Positions 43,225 to 52,312 of a stretch of DNA of 64,000 nt are shown here, in pieces. Below the pieces are notes generated by a model, which saw only the letters and a list, made by a program, of their open reading frames with translations, was not told where the DNA came from and ran no database searches. Position 1 is the first letter of the stretch; the number at the start of each line of letters is the position of its first letter. The position numbers and the translations under genes were made by a program. The stretch covers positions 47,565-111,564 of the forward strand of contig JAFRSD010000023.1 of NCBI GenBank assembly GCA_017427775.1, in the 5' to 3' direction. This DNA comes from Lachnospiraceae bacterium (lineage in GTDB: Bacteria > Bacillota > Clostridia > Lachnospirales > Lachnospiraceae).

Positions 43225-43268
43225 ATCGAGCTCCTTTCTACGTCGGCACTATGGCCGACGTGTAAAAA
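43225..43268 (-). promoter_or_regulatory. Single-hairpin leader cassette of the 142-aa gene
   Basis: Minus-strand TTTTTAC, then ACGTCGGC/GCCGACGT (43240-43261, 8-bp stem), then AGAAAGGAG and the ATG. Confidence 0.65.
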
Positions 43269-43298
43269 TGTCAGCCATAAGTACCGCCGAGAACGGAC

Positions 43299-43835
43299 TT
43301 AATAACTTGCAAACGGCACTGTTGCCGTAACCGGATAAGAAACCTCGGATTCTCTTGTCCTCGCAAATCGAAGAACCTCCTCAACGGAGATCTTTCCTCT
43401 TGCGTCGACACGTGGGCCTTGCCAGTTCTTTCCGGATCCGTTGAAACCATTCAACACTTTTATTCCCGTTCCTCCGGCCGAATACCATTTTGTCAGATTC
43501 GGTGAATGGTCGTCCAAAAGGACAGTTTCTTCAGTTGCCGAAACATAGTGACTTTTGTTAGAACCGTTCGGAACGAAAATTGCAGGAATCTCGGGACGGC
43601 GGTCACCGAACACACGTCCCAACCAGATACGTTTTTCGGATTCTTGCTGCTCGCCGAGAACGGCAGACAAAACCGTGCACGGATATCCGGCATCAAGCAG
43701 GTCACACAGAAGCGTAACTACATGCTCCTGTTTTTTGAGTCCTACAAAATAACCGGGCCGATAAAGAACCGACAGATCCTTACAGGGTTTCCACTCACAC
43801 AAGGTTCCGTCCATATCGAAATAGAAATGCAGCAT
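43299..43835 (-). CDS. HAD-like 5'-nucleotidase-type protein
   Basis: A 178-residue protein with the HAD motif I DMDGTL near residue 7 and a motif III/IV-like LLDDHSPN near 107, as in 5'(3')-deoxyribonucleotidases. It may dephosphorylate nucleotides. GAAAGGAGG precedes the ATG. Position within the DNA-processing operon fits nucleotide metabolism. Confidence 0.75.
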   Translation of the reverse strand: MLHFYFDMDGTLCEWKPCKDLSVLYRPGYFVGLKKQEHVVTLLCDLLDAGYPCTVLSAVLGEQQESEKRIWLGRVFGDRRPEIPAIFVPNGSNKSHYVSATEETVLLDDHSPNLTKWYSAGGTGIKVLNGFNGSGKNWQGPRVDARGKISVEEVLRFARTRESEVSYPVTATVPFASY

Positions 43836-43850
43836 ACCCAGTCCCTCCTT

Positions 43851-44603
43851 TCATGTGTTTTTGATTTCATCAAGATATTTTCTGACTAAGTTTGCAACAA
43901 AACTAGGTTTAAGGATGGTCAGAACGTCCCAAAGCATTTTTTCGGGACAGTTCACATAGACTCCTTCCGGATCACCGATAAGAGGATACGAACAAAACAC
44001 CCACAGGTTCCCGGAAATGCCTCTTCGAACATCGGCATAATGAGGAGCCCGATAAAGAATACCATCGTCCGGAATCCCGACAACAAGACGTGCCGGAAGT
44101 TTGAAGATGAACCCCTCTAACCAAATGTTATCATGACCAAGAAAAACCGAAGTCACCATATCGTAAACTTCGGTATCCATTGGATAACCGAAGTCCTTTG
44201 CCATATCCAGATAACACTGATATGCCACCGGAATGGTATCGTTGCGAAGTTCCTCCTCCAAAGCATTCAGAGAAGCAAATTCTTCAAAGGTTGAGTCTCC
44301 CATGTACGCAATCGGTGCAGCGACACAGTCCGGAAGTTCATGGAGCGCCTCTAATACCCGATATACCCAAAAATCTGAAAAAGCATTTGGAACGCCAAAG
44401 CGGCCAGCCACCTCTTCGTATAGCTTTACCAGAAGCGAATATAAATCCTCCCCTGTCAAGATAGAAGTATTGTTCGGGTAATTGAGCGTCAGAGTTATTT
44501 CCGCAATCCTCCTTTGGAGCATGTCCAGCGTTTCAAGCTGTGAAGAAGACAGTAACGAAACGCGTTTGCACAGTTCAACACAAGAAAAAGCGGTGTGTTT
44601 CAT
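43851..44603 (-). CDS. Hypothetical protein, 250 aa
   Basis: A 250-residue protein, helical in the first half, of no family I recognise. AAGGAAGG lies upstream of the ATG at 44603, which overlaps the previous stop codon. An in-frame ATG 9 bases further upstream is possible. Confidence 0.7.
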   Translation of the reverse strand: MKHTAFSCVELCKRVSLLSSSQLETLDMLQRRIAEITLTLNYPNNTSILTGEDLYSLLVKLYEEVAGRFGVPNAFSDFWVYRVLEALHELPDCVAAPIAYMGDSTFEEFASLNALEEELRNDTIPVAYQCYLDMAKDFGYPMDTEVYDMVTSVFLGHDNIWLEGFIFKLPARLVVGIPDDGILYRAPHYADVRRGISGNLWVFCSYPLIGDPEGVYVNCPEKMLWDVLTILKPSFVANLVRKYLDEIKNT

Positions 44604-45259
44604 TATGCACACCGCCTTCCTTTTTTGAGCTGCACAGCTGCGTCATGAAGGTATTTCCAATGCACGACAGCTCCGAGACAGTTTAAAACCTCGTCATCGT
44701 CATAGGGTTCCGTTTCATAGCCGCCATACTCTTCAATCGGAGCCTTGGCTATTGTTATCCTCGCCTTCGTGACGCGCTTGTTTTCGTCAATCGCTAAAGC
44801 ATGATAGGCTATCGGCCATTCGGTTTCAAGCATTTCATGCTCTCCACTCACACAAAACAGCTTGCTGAGGTCTATATCCGTCCCACTTTCAACAGTCAAT
44901 ACACAGGAAGCCCAGTCAGAAAAACCATCCGTATCTTCCTCCGGATCAAAGCAAAAAAGCTCTCTGTAAGGATTATCCTCTGGCGGAACATCATCATGAT
45001 CTTCGTAATCGTAATCGATATCCAAATCCGAGAACAATTTCCGAAAAGCGTCATGCCGGGAGTAGCCCCCTACAGTGCCAAAGACTCTTCGGAGCACTTC
45101 TGCGTACACGCCAAATGCATATTCTGTAAAATCGTATGCTAAAGCGCCAATCACTTCCATTGACGTGCAACAACACATCCTATGCAGATAAGAAGTTGCG
45201 TCAAGTGCGCTGATAAGCGAATCGGGAGCGTCTGTAAATTTCTGCAGAACCTTACTCAT
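44603..45259 (-). CDS. Hypothetical protein, 218 aa
   Basis: A 218-residue acidic protein of unknown family. GGGGTGAT precedes the ATG, 4 bp after the E1-like gene stop. It contains a run of Asp residues (DLDIDYDYEDHDD) near residue 76. Position directly behind the E1 gene suggests a partner or substrate of that module. Confidence 0.7.
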   Translation of the reverse strand: MSKVLQKFTDAPDSLISALDATSYLHRMCCCTSMEVIGALAYDFTEYAFGVYAEVLRRVFGTVGGYSRHDAFRKLFSDLDIDYDYEDHDDVPPEDNPYRELFCFDPEEDTDGFSDWASCVLTVESGTDIDLSKLFCVSGEHEMLETEWPIAYHALAIDENKRVTKARITIAKAPIEEYGGYETEPYDDDEVLNCLGAVVHWKYLHDAAVQLKKGRRCA

Positions 45260-45263
45260 ACAA

Positions 45264-46061
45264 TCACCCCGCTTTCTCTATAGAAGCAGGAGCCGGGATA
45301 ATAGTTTCCTTAGGCAGCAATGCGGAAGTGTCCTGATGCTGGACCGCCATAGGGCGCATCGTGAAAAAATCAACGCCTGTCGGCGGGTAATCGGTTTCAA
45401 GCATTGCACTTACGGCGTTTACCGCAAGAAGCGCGGACATTTTATTCGTAAAGATATGCTGCGGCGCTGAAACCGCACGTGCCAGACAGTCGATTTCGCT
45501 ACGGAACTTCATGGATTCCTTTTCCTGCTCGAGAAGCTTGGCAAACGAAGGAAAAACACGGGAACGAAGAGGCGAAAGCAGCTTTCCACCAAACTTGGAA
45601 GCGTACACCACTTCTCCGTGAAACTCCTCATTGGCACAGTCGATATAAGCCGCGGAATCCGCACCGGAAAACCACTCCTCATAAATCGCCCTTGCCTTAA
45701 GATTGTCAACACAACCGACAAGCACCGGCATACAAGCATAAGAATGTCCAAACGCTGAACGAACATCACTTACACTTTCCAGATAATGCGGAATGACATT
45801 AACAGCATAATCAAAGGTTGCTGAAATGCTTTCCGATAACGCAACAGCCTTGTTCATGCCGACTTGATCCGGGAAGAAAACCTGTCTGACAAGGTTTTTT
45901 TCTTCAACGATATCTCCGTCACAAATCGATACTTCAACTTCTTTTACACCATCTCCTCGATGTACCAGGTACGGCATAAGGCCCTGCATAAATGCAGAGC
46001 CCGTTCCGCCGCAACCGATGACAAGGACATGATACCGTTTCGGTAAAATGGTTCTTGCCAT
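45264..46061 (-). CDS. E1-like ThiF/MoeB-fold protein (PRTRC-type)
   Basis: A 265-residue protein with the nucleotide-binding GCGGTG at residues 16-21, an acidic strand CDGDIVEEKNLVRQVF (47-62) and VGCVDNLKAR (115-124), the typical pattern of ThiF/E1 enzymes that adenylate the C-terminus of ubiquitin-like proteins. It resembles the ThiF protein of PRTRC plasmid cassettes. A candidate Cys for thioester transfer is Cys142 (IDCANEE). It follows the JAMM gene by 40 bp with a hairpin cassette between. Confidence 0.8.
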   Translation of the reverse strand: MARTILPKRYHVLVIGCGGTGSAFMQGLMPYLVHRGDGVKEVEVSICDGDIVEEKNLVRQVFFPDQVGMNKAVALSESISATFDYAVNVIPHYLESVSDVRSAFGHSYACMPVLVGCVDNLKARAIYEEWFSGADSAAYIDCANEEFHGEVVYASKFGGKLLSPLRSRVFPSFAKLLEQEKESMKFRSEIDCLARAVSAPQHIFTNKMSALLAVNAVSAMLETDYPPTGVDFFTMRPMAVQHQDTSALLPKETIIPAPASIEKAG

Positions 46062-46100
46062 AAGTAACTCCTTTCTTCGTCACATTTTGACGAGTAAAAA
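46062..46100 (-). promoter_or_regulatory. Single-hairpin leader cassette of the E1-like gene
   Basis: Minus-strand TTTTTAC, then TCGTCA/TGACGA (46077-46093), then AGAAAGGAG and the ATG. Confidence 0.65.
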
Positions 46101-46101
46101 T

Positions 46102-47757
46102 TTAGATCTGTTCCGGCATTTCAAAGAAAAGACTTGCCGGAATGTAAAGAAACTTATCACCCTGGCGAATCCGCACATCAAAAGCATGTGCCTCGTCGTT
46201 TTCCTTGCGCAGGACACCGTACACTACGCCGTCGTAAACCTCGTCTTCATCGTCAATGGACGAAAAAGACATTGTCATGTTTGGATGACAGTGCATCTGC
46301 ACGCCCACGAACTCATACGGAAGCTCCGCCTGTTCCCAAAAGTTACAGGTTACACGAACCGGAGTTGCTTCCTGCGTCGGGAAACTCAAACGCCAAGCCT
46401 GTGTCCTCGTGTCAAAAAGCAGTGCGGCTGCAGTTTCGTTTCCGGTCTTGCTCTCTTCCTCCATAAAGCGCTCAAAGGCTGCCGTTACCAGCCCCACGGG
46501 AACACGGGGAACCAAACGGGTTACGCGTGTTCCATCAACACGAAAAAGAGGCGTTGCCGCCCCCTTCGTGCTGCTAGGGTATCCCGGATACCAGCATTCT
46601 TCCTTTTCATACCAAGTCATCTTCGTAATCTTACCGAAAACAACCGGTTGCTCCGCTTTCAGGATTTCGAGTGCCTCCTTGCCGCTGATAGACCTCTTAC
46701 CGGCACACTTCGGATGCTTCGCCAGATCGATGGAACCCCAACCCCAATAAATCTTAAGGTTCGGAGTCAACGGACGCTTAATCGACATCTCGTCCACAGG
46801 CTTCTTGGCAGAAGCGCTTGCCGTTACTGCCGTCAAGCCGGATGTAAGACGCGGAAGCGCAATCAAAACTCCATCCGCAGTCTTCGCGACATCAAGGTAG
46901 TTGTCCTTCGTTTCCTTACGAAGAGCGACGGCAATCGCCTCAGAGCTGAGTTCTTCGGATCCGGTATCTTCGGCTTCCTCGGAAGCATCAGCTTCGTCGT
47001 CCGAATCATCTTCAGTGTCCTTGGGCTTGGCCTTGACGGAATCTTTGCTTGCCGTCTGGAACGAAAGTTCTACTTCCTTATCCCCGACCAACACCGTAAG
47101 TTTCTCCGAAAACGGAAGCACAAACGCATCGGCGACCGGAATCGGAACGATACGATCCTCGCTGCACACAACAAACTTATACAACGGGTCAGCATACTTT
47201 GCAAGAACACCGGAAAGCGACTCACGGAGTTTTGCATTGGTTACCTCACCATTAAAGTCCAGAGTTCCCTCCGGAGCAACAAACCGATATGCAATGATGC
47301 TTGCGGGAAGCGCATCCGTGTCCGAAAGGACATTGTTCACGTTGTACGCAATACGAATCTCGTTTCCGCTCTGTGCAGCCGCATAAGCTTCCGCAGGAGC
47401 GTTGATGTTTACATTATCGAGATAAACGGAAACAACCTCAGAAATCGTTGCGGTCTTCTTTGCAAACATTCCGTCTTTGACGGTAACCTTTTTGCCGCAG
47501 GCCATCACAATTGCCTTGATTCCATCAAGACGAATCGTCTTTTCCTTCTTGGATGTTGAAACGTTTGTGGGAACAACGGGCGTCGAAACGACAGCCTCCA
47601 CTTCGGCCTCTTTAAAAGAATCAAACAGCTCGTCAAAATCAAACGAAGAACCGCTCTGCTCTTTCGTTTCGGTCGCGGTTTCAGCAACTGCCTCGGCAGT
47701 GTTATCCATGTCAGCAAAACCAAAAGCATCGTCAAAGTTAAAATTCTGATTACTCAT
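46102..47757 (-). CDS. JAMM/MPN metalloprotease-domain protein, 551 aa
   Basis: A 551-residue protein. The C-terminal part has a complete JAMM motif: Glu441 (NETAAALLFD) and His489-x-His491-x7-Ser499-x2-Asp502 (HCHPNMTMSFSSID). JAMM enzymes are zinc isopeptidases that remove ubiquitin-like tags or mature them. The N-terminal half (about 70-240) is a beta-rich domain, separated by an acidic linker (about 245-275). PRTRC protein A also has a JAMM domain. It lies between the E2-like and E1-like genes. Its leader has the two-hairpin arrangement. Confidence 0.8.
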   Translation of the reverse strand: MSNQNFNFDDAFGFADMDNTAEAVAETATETKEQSGSSFDFDELFDSFKEAEVEAVVSTPVVPTNVSTSKKEKTIRLDGIKAIVMACGKKVTVKDGMFAKKTATISEVVSVYLDNVNINAPAEAYAAAQSGNEIRIAYNVNNVLSDTDALPASIIAYRFVAPEGTLDFNGEVTNAKLRESLSGVLAKYADPLYKFVVCSEDRIVPIPVADAFVLPFSEKLTVLVGDKEVELSFQTASKDSVKAKPKDTEDDSDDEADASEEAEDTGSEELSSEAIAVALRKETKDNYLDVAKTADGVLIALPRLTSGLTAVTASASAKKPVDEMSIKRPLTPNLKIYWGWGSIDLAKHPKCAGKRSISGKEALEILKAEQPVVFGKITKMTWYEKEECWYPGYPSSTKGAATPLFRVDGTRVTRLVPRVPVGLVTAAFERFMEEESKTGNETAAALLFDTRTQAWRLSFPTQEATPVRVTCNFWEQAELPYEFVGVQMHCHPNMTMSFSSIDDEDEVYDGVVYGVLRKENDEAHAFDVRIRQGDKFLYIPASLFFEMPEQI

Positions 47758-47823
47758 AAAAATATTCGGGGAGGCCTTGCCTCCCCACTCCTTTCATTAA
47801 ATAGTGTGGAGGCTTTTTGCCTC
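47758..47823 (-). promoter_or_regulatory. Two-hairpin translation leader of the JAMM gene
   Basis: Minus-strand GAGGC-AAAAA-GCCTC (47809-47823), then AAAGGAG (47788-47794), then GGGGAGGC-AAG-GCCTCCCC (47768-47786... ends 47768), then 10 nt to the ATG. GCCTCC (47808-47813) can instead pair with GGAGGC (47779-47784), extended by CACT/AGTG, enclosing the ribosome binding site. Confidence 0.65.
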
Positions 47824-47832
47824 ATATTGTTT

Positions 47833-48510
47833 TTAGCAGAATGCAGGCAACAGCTTTCTGTTCTTGCAATCCTGAAAAGTGCCGACCGGCTTTGCGGTGG
47901 CAGTAGTGATACCTTCCTTTTCAAGTTTTTTAAGCAGCTGAAGCACGGTGCATCCGTACTCGCCGGGATTGAAAAGGTCAACATTGTGTGGCGCACTAAA
48001 GAAGCGACCAACGATTTCGTGAAAATCTGACAGCTTGTTCATCGTCCAGTGATTGGCACCGAGACAAATCTTGCCATCATCATAACAGTTTGGCAGCGGA
48101 AGCCGAAACAACATGGTATTATCATTGATGGGTTCGTCAAAAACCACGAAAACATCAATTCCGGTAACCTTATGCTGAATCACCCGAATCTGCCAGATCG
48201 TCGTAGGAAAATGAACCATATAGTGCTTCATCTTCGTATCGTCCCTTCCAAACAACAGAGGATAATTTCCCGGCGGAAGCCGATAAGCTACGCAGCCGGA
48301 TCCAATACCCGTGTCAAACCTTCCTCTGAGAAATTCAGTAGGGGTCGGCTCAACAATCGGCATTGCCTCAAAATCTCCTGTCGCGTCACCATATGCGGCA
48401 CATATAAAGCTCGCATAATCTCCCGGAGACATCAGTCTGGAAACAGGCCCGCTATCCGTGATACATGTTACCCGAAAGCAGCCTCTTTCAGGTAGAAAAA
48501 TTCCTTGCAT
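47833..48510 (-). CDS. E2-like protein (prokaryotic E2 family D / PRTRC protein B type)
   Basis: A 225-residue protein. The block LFRLPLPNCYDDGKICLG (134-151) followed by FHEIVGRFFSAPHN (163-176) matches the conserved core of PRTRC protein B, a ubiquitin-conjugating-enzyme-like fold. Cys149 is the conserved Cys of the GxxCxG motif and the likely active site; Cys142 is an alternative. AAAGGAG precedes the ATG. It stands just upstream of the JAMM and E1 genes, which strongly supports the assignment. Confidence 0.75.
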   Translation of the reverse strand: MQGIFLPERGCFRVTCITDSGPVSRLMSPGDYASFICAAYGDATGDFEAMPIVEPTPTEFLRGRFDTGIGSGCVAYRLPPGNYPLLFGRDDTKMKHYMVHFPTTIWQIRVIQHKVTGIDVFVVFDEPINDNTMLFRLPLPNCYDDGKICLGANHWTMNKLSDFHEIVGRFFSAPHNVDLFNPGEYGCTVLQLLKKLEKEGITTATAKPVGTFQDCKNRKLLPAFC

Positions 48511-48522
48511 AACAAACTCCTT

Positions 48523-48855
48523 TCAGAACATTCTTCGAATCGGATGACGTCCGCGAAAACGAGCCAGCCGGTCATCGGCACGGCGCTCGATTTCGAGCCC
48601 GTCGTCAAACAACGGTTCTCCGTAGAAGCAACCACGCTCCGCAAGGAGGTTACAGAACGCTTCCGTGGATTTCACCCATTCGCAAAGTTCCTCGTCTGAT
48701 AATCTGGTTAAGTCAACCGTGTCACCGCCACGTTTGAGCGCACGAAAAATCCTTTCCGAACCGGACGGGAAAACAGGCGCGACCGTTTCTTCCAAAACGC
48801 CGTACCGCTCAAACGCACGAAGCGTTTTTTCGCTATCTAACTTTACGACAGTCAT
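48523..48855 (-). CDS. Hypothetical protein, 110 aa
   Basis: A 110-residue basic protein with AAAGGAGG before its ATG, overlapping the delta-like gene stop by 4 bases. Its fold is not recognised. It does not end in a di-glycine and does not look like a ubiquitin-like protein. Confidence 0.7.
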   Translation of the reverse strand: MTVVKLDSEKTLRAFERYGVLEETVAPVFPSGSERIFRALKRGGDTVDLTRLSDEELCEWVKSTEAFCNLLAERGCFYGEPLFDDGLEIERRADDRLARFRGRHPIRRMF

Positions 48856-49754
48856 GTTAACCTCCTTTCCGCACTCGCCATGGAGGAAAGCTTACAAAGA
48901 AGTGCTGACAAGGCCTCAAACCCGTCCCTGCCGAAACGAATCTGCTCGCTTGCGTCAGCAACCGCCTCGTGCCGCCTAAGCGCCTGCTCCGGAGTTAAGC
49001 TCGGAATTCGACTCGCCTGTCCAGAGGATATGCCAATTTCCAAAGAACTCTTCTCACGATTGGGAGCAACCGCCATTTTATAGGCAATACGGTAAGTCCA
49101 GTGCAACGTCCCCAAAACCATCATGGGATCATCGCCGCCGGACACTACACGGTTGGCACTGAGCAATGCCCTCGCAAGCGATTCGTCGGTTCCCTTCTCA
49201 ACAAGCGGAACGAGGTTAAAACTTTCTCCGCGAATCAGCGGAGGAAACTCCCGGTCAATACTTGCATCGTCGGTTGCACGAAGCTCCTTGAGTCGCATGA
49301 CACGACTACGGAAGGAACGCATATCCATTTCTTCCGCACGCCTCGCCATCTCCACACGCTTCATCAGCGGGATATCAGGCAAATGTTTGGAAAGGTAGGA
49401 CTCACGCTGGTCCAATCCGAAAGCAAACATCTTAACAACGGAGTCGGCAGGAAAAACTTTTGCCAACGCGCTCTTAAGGTCTGCCCTTGTCGCCCTTGTA
49501 AAAAAGATGACTACATGTTCTTCGCCAAGATGGTCAGAGACAAGACGAATCATCTCCTCAGACTTCTTGGCCGTCGGGAATTTTTCGAGCCGGATAACCG
49601 TTAAACACGGGCCGAGAAGATTGGCCGGCTCAGCGCTGCCTAATGATTCTTCCGTGCAGGTGTCGGTTATCGTAATTCCGCCGGGGTAATCCCGACGCCA
49701 CTCCTTAATCTGCTCTTCATAGAAGAACAGATCGTCCGTCATACACAGCCTCAT
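48852..49754 (-). CDS. DNA polymerase III delta (HolA)-like protein
   Basis: A 300-residue protein. The order of elements resembles clamp-loader delta subunits: an N-terminal alpha/beta part (CLTVIRLEKFPTAKKSEEMI ... VVIFFTRATRADLKSALAKV), a middle part, and a C-terminal helical collar with FNLVPLVEKGTDESLARALL and DDPMMVLGTLHWTYRIAYKM. No Walker motif, as expected for delta. AAGGAGG precedes the ATG at 49754, which overlaps the helicase stop by one base. The call is by pattern only. Confidence 0.55.
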   Translation of the reverse strand: MRLCMTDDLFFYEEQIKEWRRDYPGGITITDTCTEESLGSAEPANLLGPCLTVIRLEKFPTAKKSEEMIRLVSDHLGEEHVVIFFTRATRADLKSALAKVFPADSVVKMFAFGLDQRESYLSKHLPDIPLMKRVEMARRAEEMDMRSFRSRVMRLKELRATDDASIDREFPPLIRGESFNLVPLVEKGTDESLARALLSANRVVSGGDDPMMVLGTLHWTYRIAYKMAVAPNREKSSLEIGISSGQASRIPSLTPEQALRRHEAVADASEQIRFGRDGFEALSALLCKLSSMASAERRLT

Positions 49755-52312
49755 TAAGCTGCACCTCCTTCCTTTCTTCTTGTTTCGAACAACTCGCACT
49801 GCCCTTTAAGAAATGCGAAATAAGGCTTGTCACATTCCTTGCCGACCAGAATAAGCCGTTCCTTTGCCCGCGTCATTGCAACATACAGAAGCCGTAATTC
49901 CTCGGAAGAACCTTCCTCGTCCTCATAAGCCTCTGCGTCAGCAACAATGACAATCGGAAATTCCTTGCCCTTGCTGTCGTGCGCCGTGAACAGCTGAACC
50001 TTGTCTTCGTCTGCGCCGTAGTCAATTCGTGTCTCGTCAGCAAGACGAATCATCTGCGACAGAAAATCCAAAAGAGTTTCCTCGTTCAGATTCTTTGTCT
50101 CACACCATTCCTTGATCATTGACAACACGGGATGCGTTGTCGGGATTGCGGGAAGGTCAGATTCCACGAATGCTTCAAGTGCCTGTTCCACGGGATACAG
50201 AAGGATATCGTTGCGAAGAATCTCCGCTTTCGCGGTAATTTCTTCCGGCAGCATCGTAATCGGGCCAATCGGCACGTCCGAGAAAGCACACCAGAACCGA
50301 TACTTTGACATTCCGTCCGCATCGTATCCGTGAAGAACAACATCCAGAGCAGCACGGAAAAATAAAAAGACCGCATCCTCTCGGATGTAGTCTTTACTGT
50401 TCGCTGTGGGGACAATGTCCTTTAGCAACTCCGAAACACTCTCCAATGTTTTGTTGGTTCTTGCCAGGATTGCAATGTCACACGGCCTGTTTCCATCAGA
50501 AAGAAGCGTGGAAACAACATCCGGAAGAACTTCTCTGCCAATGCAAAGCTCCGGTCTTCTTCCTTTGGTTTTGTAGCGGTAGGCTTTTTTCTGACGCTCC
50601 TCCACCGATTTTGAGATCAGAAGATTTCCGACGCCGTTCAGGTATTCGCTTGCCCGGAAGTTATCGTGAAGGATAACCACCTGCGTTCCTTTTTCTTTCG
50701 CGAAGGAAAGAAGGAATTTTGCGCTCCCCTTACGGAACCGATAAATGCTCTGGTCATCATCGCCAACCATCATCAGATTCCCTAAAGAGGCAAGAATCCG
50801 AATCAAATTGTACTGCTTTTCGTCAAGATCCTGTGCTTCATCCACCATAATGTAACGGAAAAGATTGGCATAAGCTTTCGCCATAGCACCGTTCTCCGTA
50901 AGCCAGGCAAGCGGTAATGCCACCTGCTTGTCATAGGTTATGGCATTCATCTGCTCAAGACGAGCGTGGAGTTCCGCATTTACGCGAACTGCTTCAGCAT
51001 AGTCCTCTTCTGACAACTTCAGACTTTCCGCATCTGCTCCCCCGTCAAGCTTCTCGCAAAGACGGTCCAGGTCGGACAGTCCGTAGTGGTCGCCATAGAG
51101 ATTGCGATACTTGTGTCGAAGAACCATCAGACCGCTTCCGTCTTCCGTCGACGGAAAGAGGATCTCCCGAAGGAGTCTCTTGCGTTCTCCGGAATCCGCA
51201 ACAACAAGCCTTCCACCGAAAGCGGACGGGTTGTCATTGATAAGTTTCTGCCCGAATGCGTTTATGGTCATTACATTCAGAGCATTCCGCTCATTGCGGT
51301 CGAGTCCTAACTGCGCTGCAATTCGCTGCCGGATTTCGTCGGCTACCTTGTTTGTGAAAACAAGAAGCAGGATGTTCGACGGAGAGATACCGCTTTCGAC
51401 AAGCCGAACATAGCGTTCAACGAGTACTGCGGTCTTTCCGCTGCCGGGACCGGCAAGCACTGCCATATTCCCGTCTTTCTGTCCGATTACGGTTTCCTGC
51501 TCTTCCGTCCACTGAAATACCTTCTTCTGCATTTCAGCTTCACCGACACGGTTTCGGAAACAAAAGTTTCCTTTGCAAAGCTCACGACAATCGCACTTGT
51601 CACAGTCAGGCGCTTCACAAGCCAAGGAAATGCTTCCTGCTAAGACACTCTTTGCAGACTCCCTGTCTAGATTGACGGATACGATGTTTTTACCGGTCAA
51701 AACCTTTCCGTTCTTTCCAACAGCCACATCGTATTCTTCCGCAAACTTGCTGGACGTATCGTCCTTGTGGGACAATGCGTAGATTGCCGCATTCGTTGCC
51801 TCTGGATTAGCAAGTGTAAGCCAGGCAATTTCCGGCGCATTTTCGGGAAGGTTCTCGGGCTTCCTCGCGGAAGCGGAATAATTACACTTCCCTATAATCT
51901 TTACCGAAGTCTTTTCGCCCGCAGGATCTGTAAGAATCATGTCCGTCTTTCCCGAAACATAGAAAAACTCGCCGTTCCGCTCAAAGTGAACCTTGCTGCC
52001 GTATCCGGCTTCGACCGAAAGACCATGCCCGGACAGGTAACAAGCCATCCGGTTAAGCTGCATCGCAAGGTCAGAAGCGATTAAATCTCGCAGAACCTCG
52101 CTTTGCTCAAAATTAGCGACATCGTATGCCGCTTGAACAGTTGGAAAGCAATCCGAAAAGTCGCCCCTCTCCCACTGCCTTACAACAGAAGCAATGGCAT
52201 CAAGACGATTCCTTACGGACGCATCCAAGTTGGACACTCCGTATGCACGGAGGACATCTGCTCTTTCGCAGATGGTTTTCCGGGTAATGTTCCCGAGAGT
52301 CGTGTCTTTCAT
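49754..52312 (-). CDS. UvrD/Rep-type helicase with Cas4/AddB-like N-terminal region
   Basis: An 852-residue protein. The C-terminal 600 residues are a superfamily 1 helicase: AGPGSGKTA near 285, VDEAQD near 489, GDDDQSIYRFR soon after, and LLYVAMTRAKERL near 820. The N-terminal part ends in a Cys cluster (CEAPDCDKCDCRELCKGNFC, about 223-242) like the iron-sulphur site of Cas4/AddB nucleases. The expected nuclease strand reads SGKTDMIL ... SVKIIGKCN, where the usual acidic residue before the Lys is Gly, so cleavage activity is doubtful. The ATG at 52312 follows AAAGGAAAGGAG; a longer frame runs through a hairpin. Confidence 0.85.
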   Translation of the reverse strand: MKDTTLGNITRKTICERADVLRAYGVSNLDASVRNRLDAIASVVRQWERGDFSDCFPTVQAAYDVANFEQSEVLRDLIASDLAMQLNRMACYLSGHGLSVEAGYGSKVHFERNGEFFYVSGKTDMILTDPAGEKTSVKIIGKCNYSASARKPENLPENAPEIAWLTLANPEATNAAIYALSHKDDTSSKFAEEYDVAVGKNGKVLTGKNIVSVNLDRESAKSVLAGSISLACEAPDCDKCDCRELCKGNFCFRNRVGEAEMQKKVFQWTEEQETVIGQKDGNMAVLAGPGSGKTAVLVERYVRLVESGISPSNILLLVFTNKVADEIRQRIAAQLGLDRNERNALNVMTINAFGQKLINDNPSAFGGRLVVADSGERKRLLREILFPSTEDGSGLMVLRHKYRNLYGDHYGLSDLDRLCEKLDGGADAESLKLSEEDYAEAVRVNAELHARLEQMNAITYDKQVALPLAWLTENGAMAKAYANLFRYIMVDEAQDLDEKQYNLIRILASLGNLMMVGDDDQSIYRFRKGSAKFLLSFAKEKGTQVVILHDNFRASEYLNGVGNLLISKSVEERQKKAYRYKTKGRRPELCIGREVLPDVVSTLLSDGNRPCDIAILARTNKTLESVSELLKDIVPTANSKDYIREDAVFLFFRAALDVVLHGYDADGMSKYRFWCAFSDVPIGPITMLPEEITAKAEILRNDILLYPVEQALEAFVESDLPAIPTTHPVLSMIKEWCETKNLNEETLLDFLSQMIRLADETRIDYGADEDKVQLFTAHDSKGKEFPIVIVADAEAYEDEEGSSEELRLLYVAMTRAKERLILVGKECDKPYFAFLKGQCELFETRRKEGGAA

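Noticed and set aside
46048..47559. 503-codon plus-strand frame
   Set aside because: Antisense shadow of the JAMM gene, which has a complete catalytic motif.
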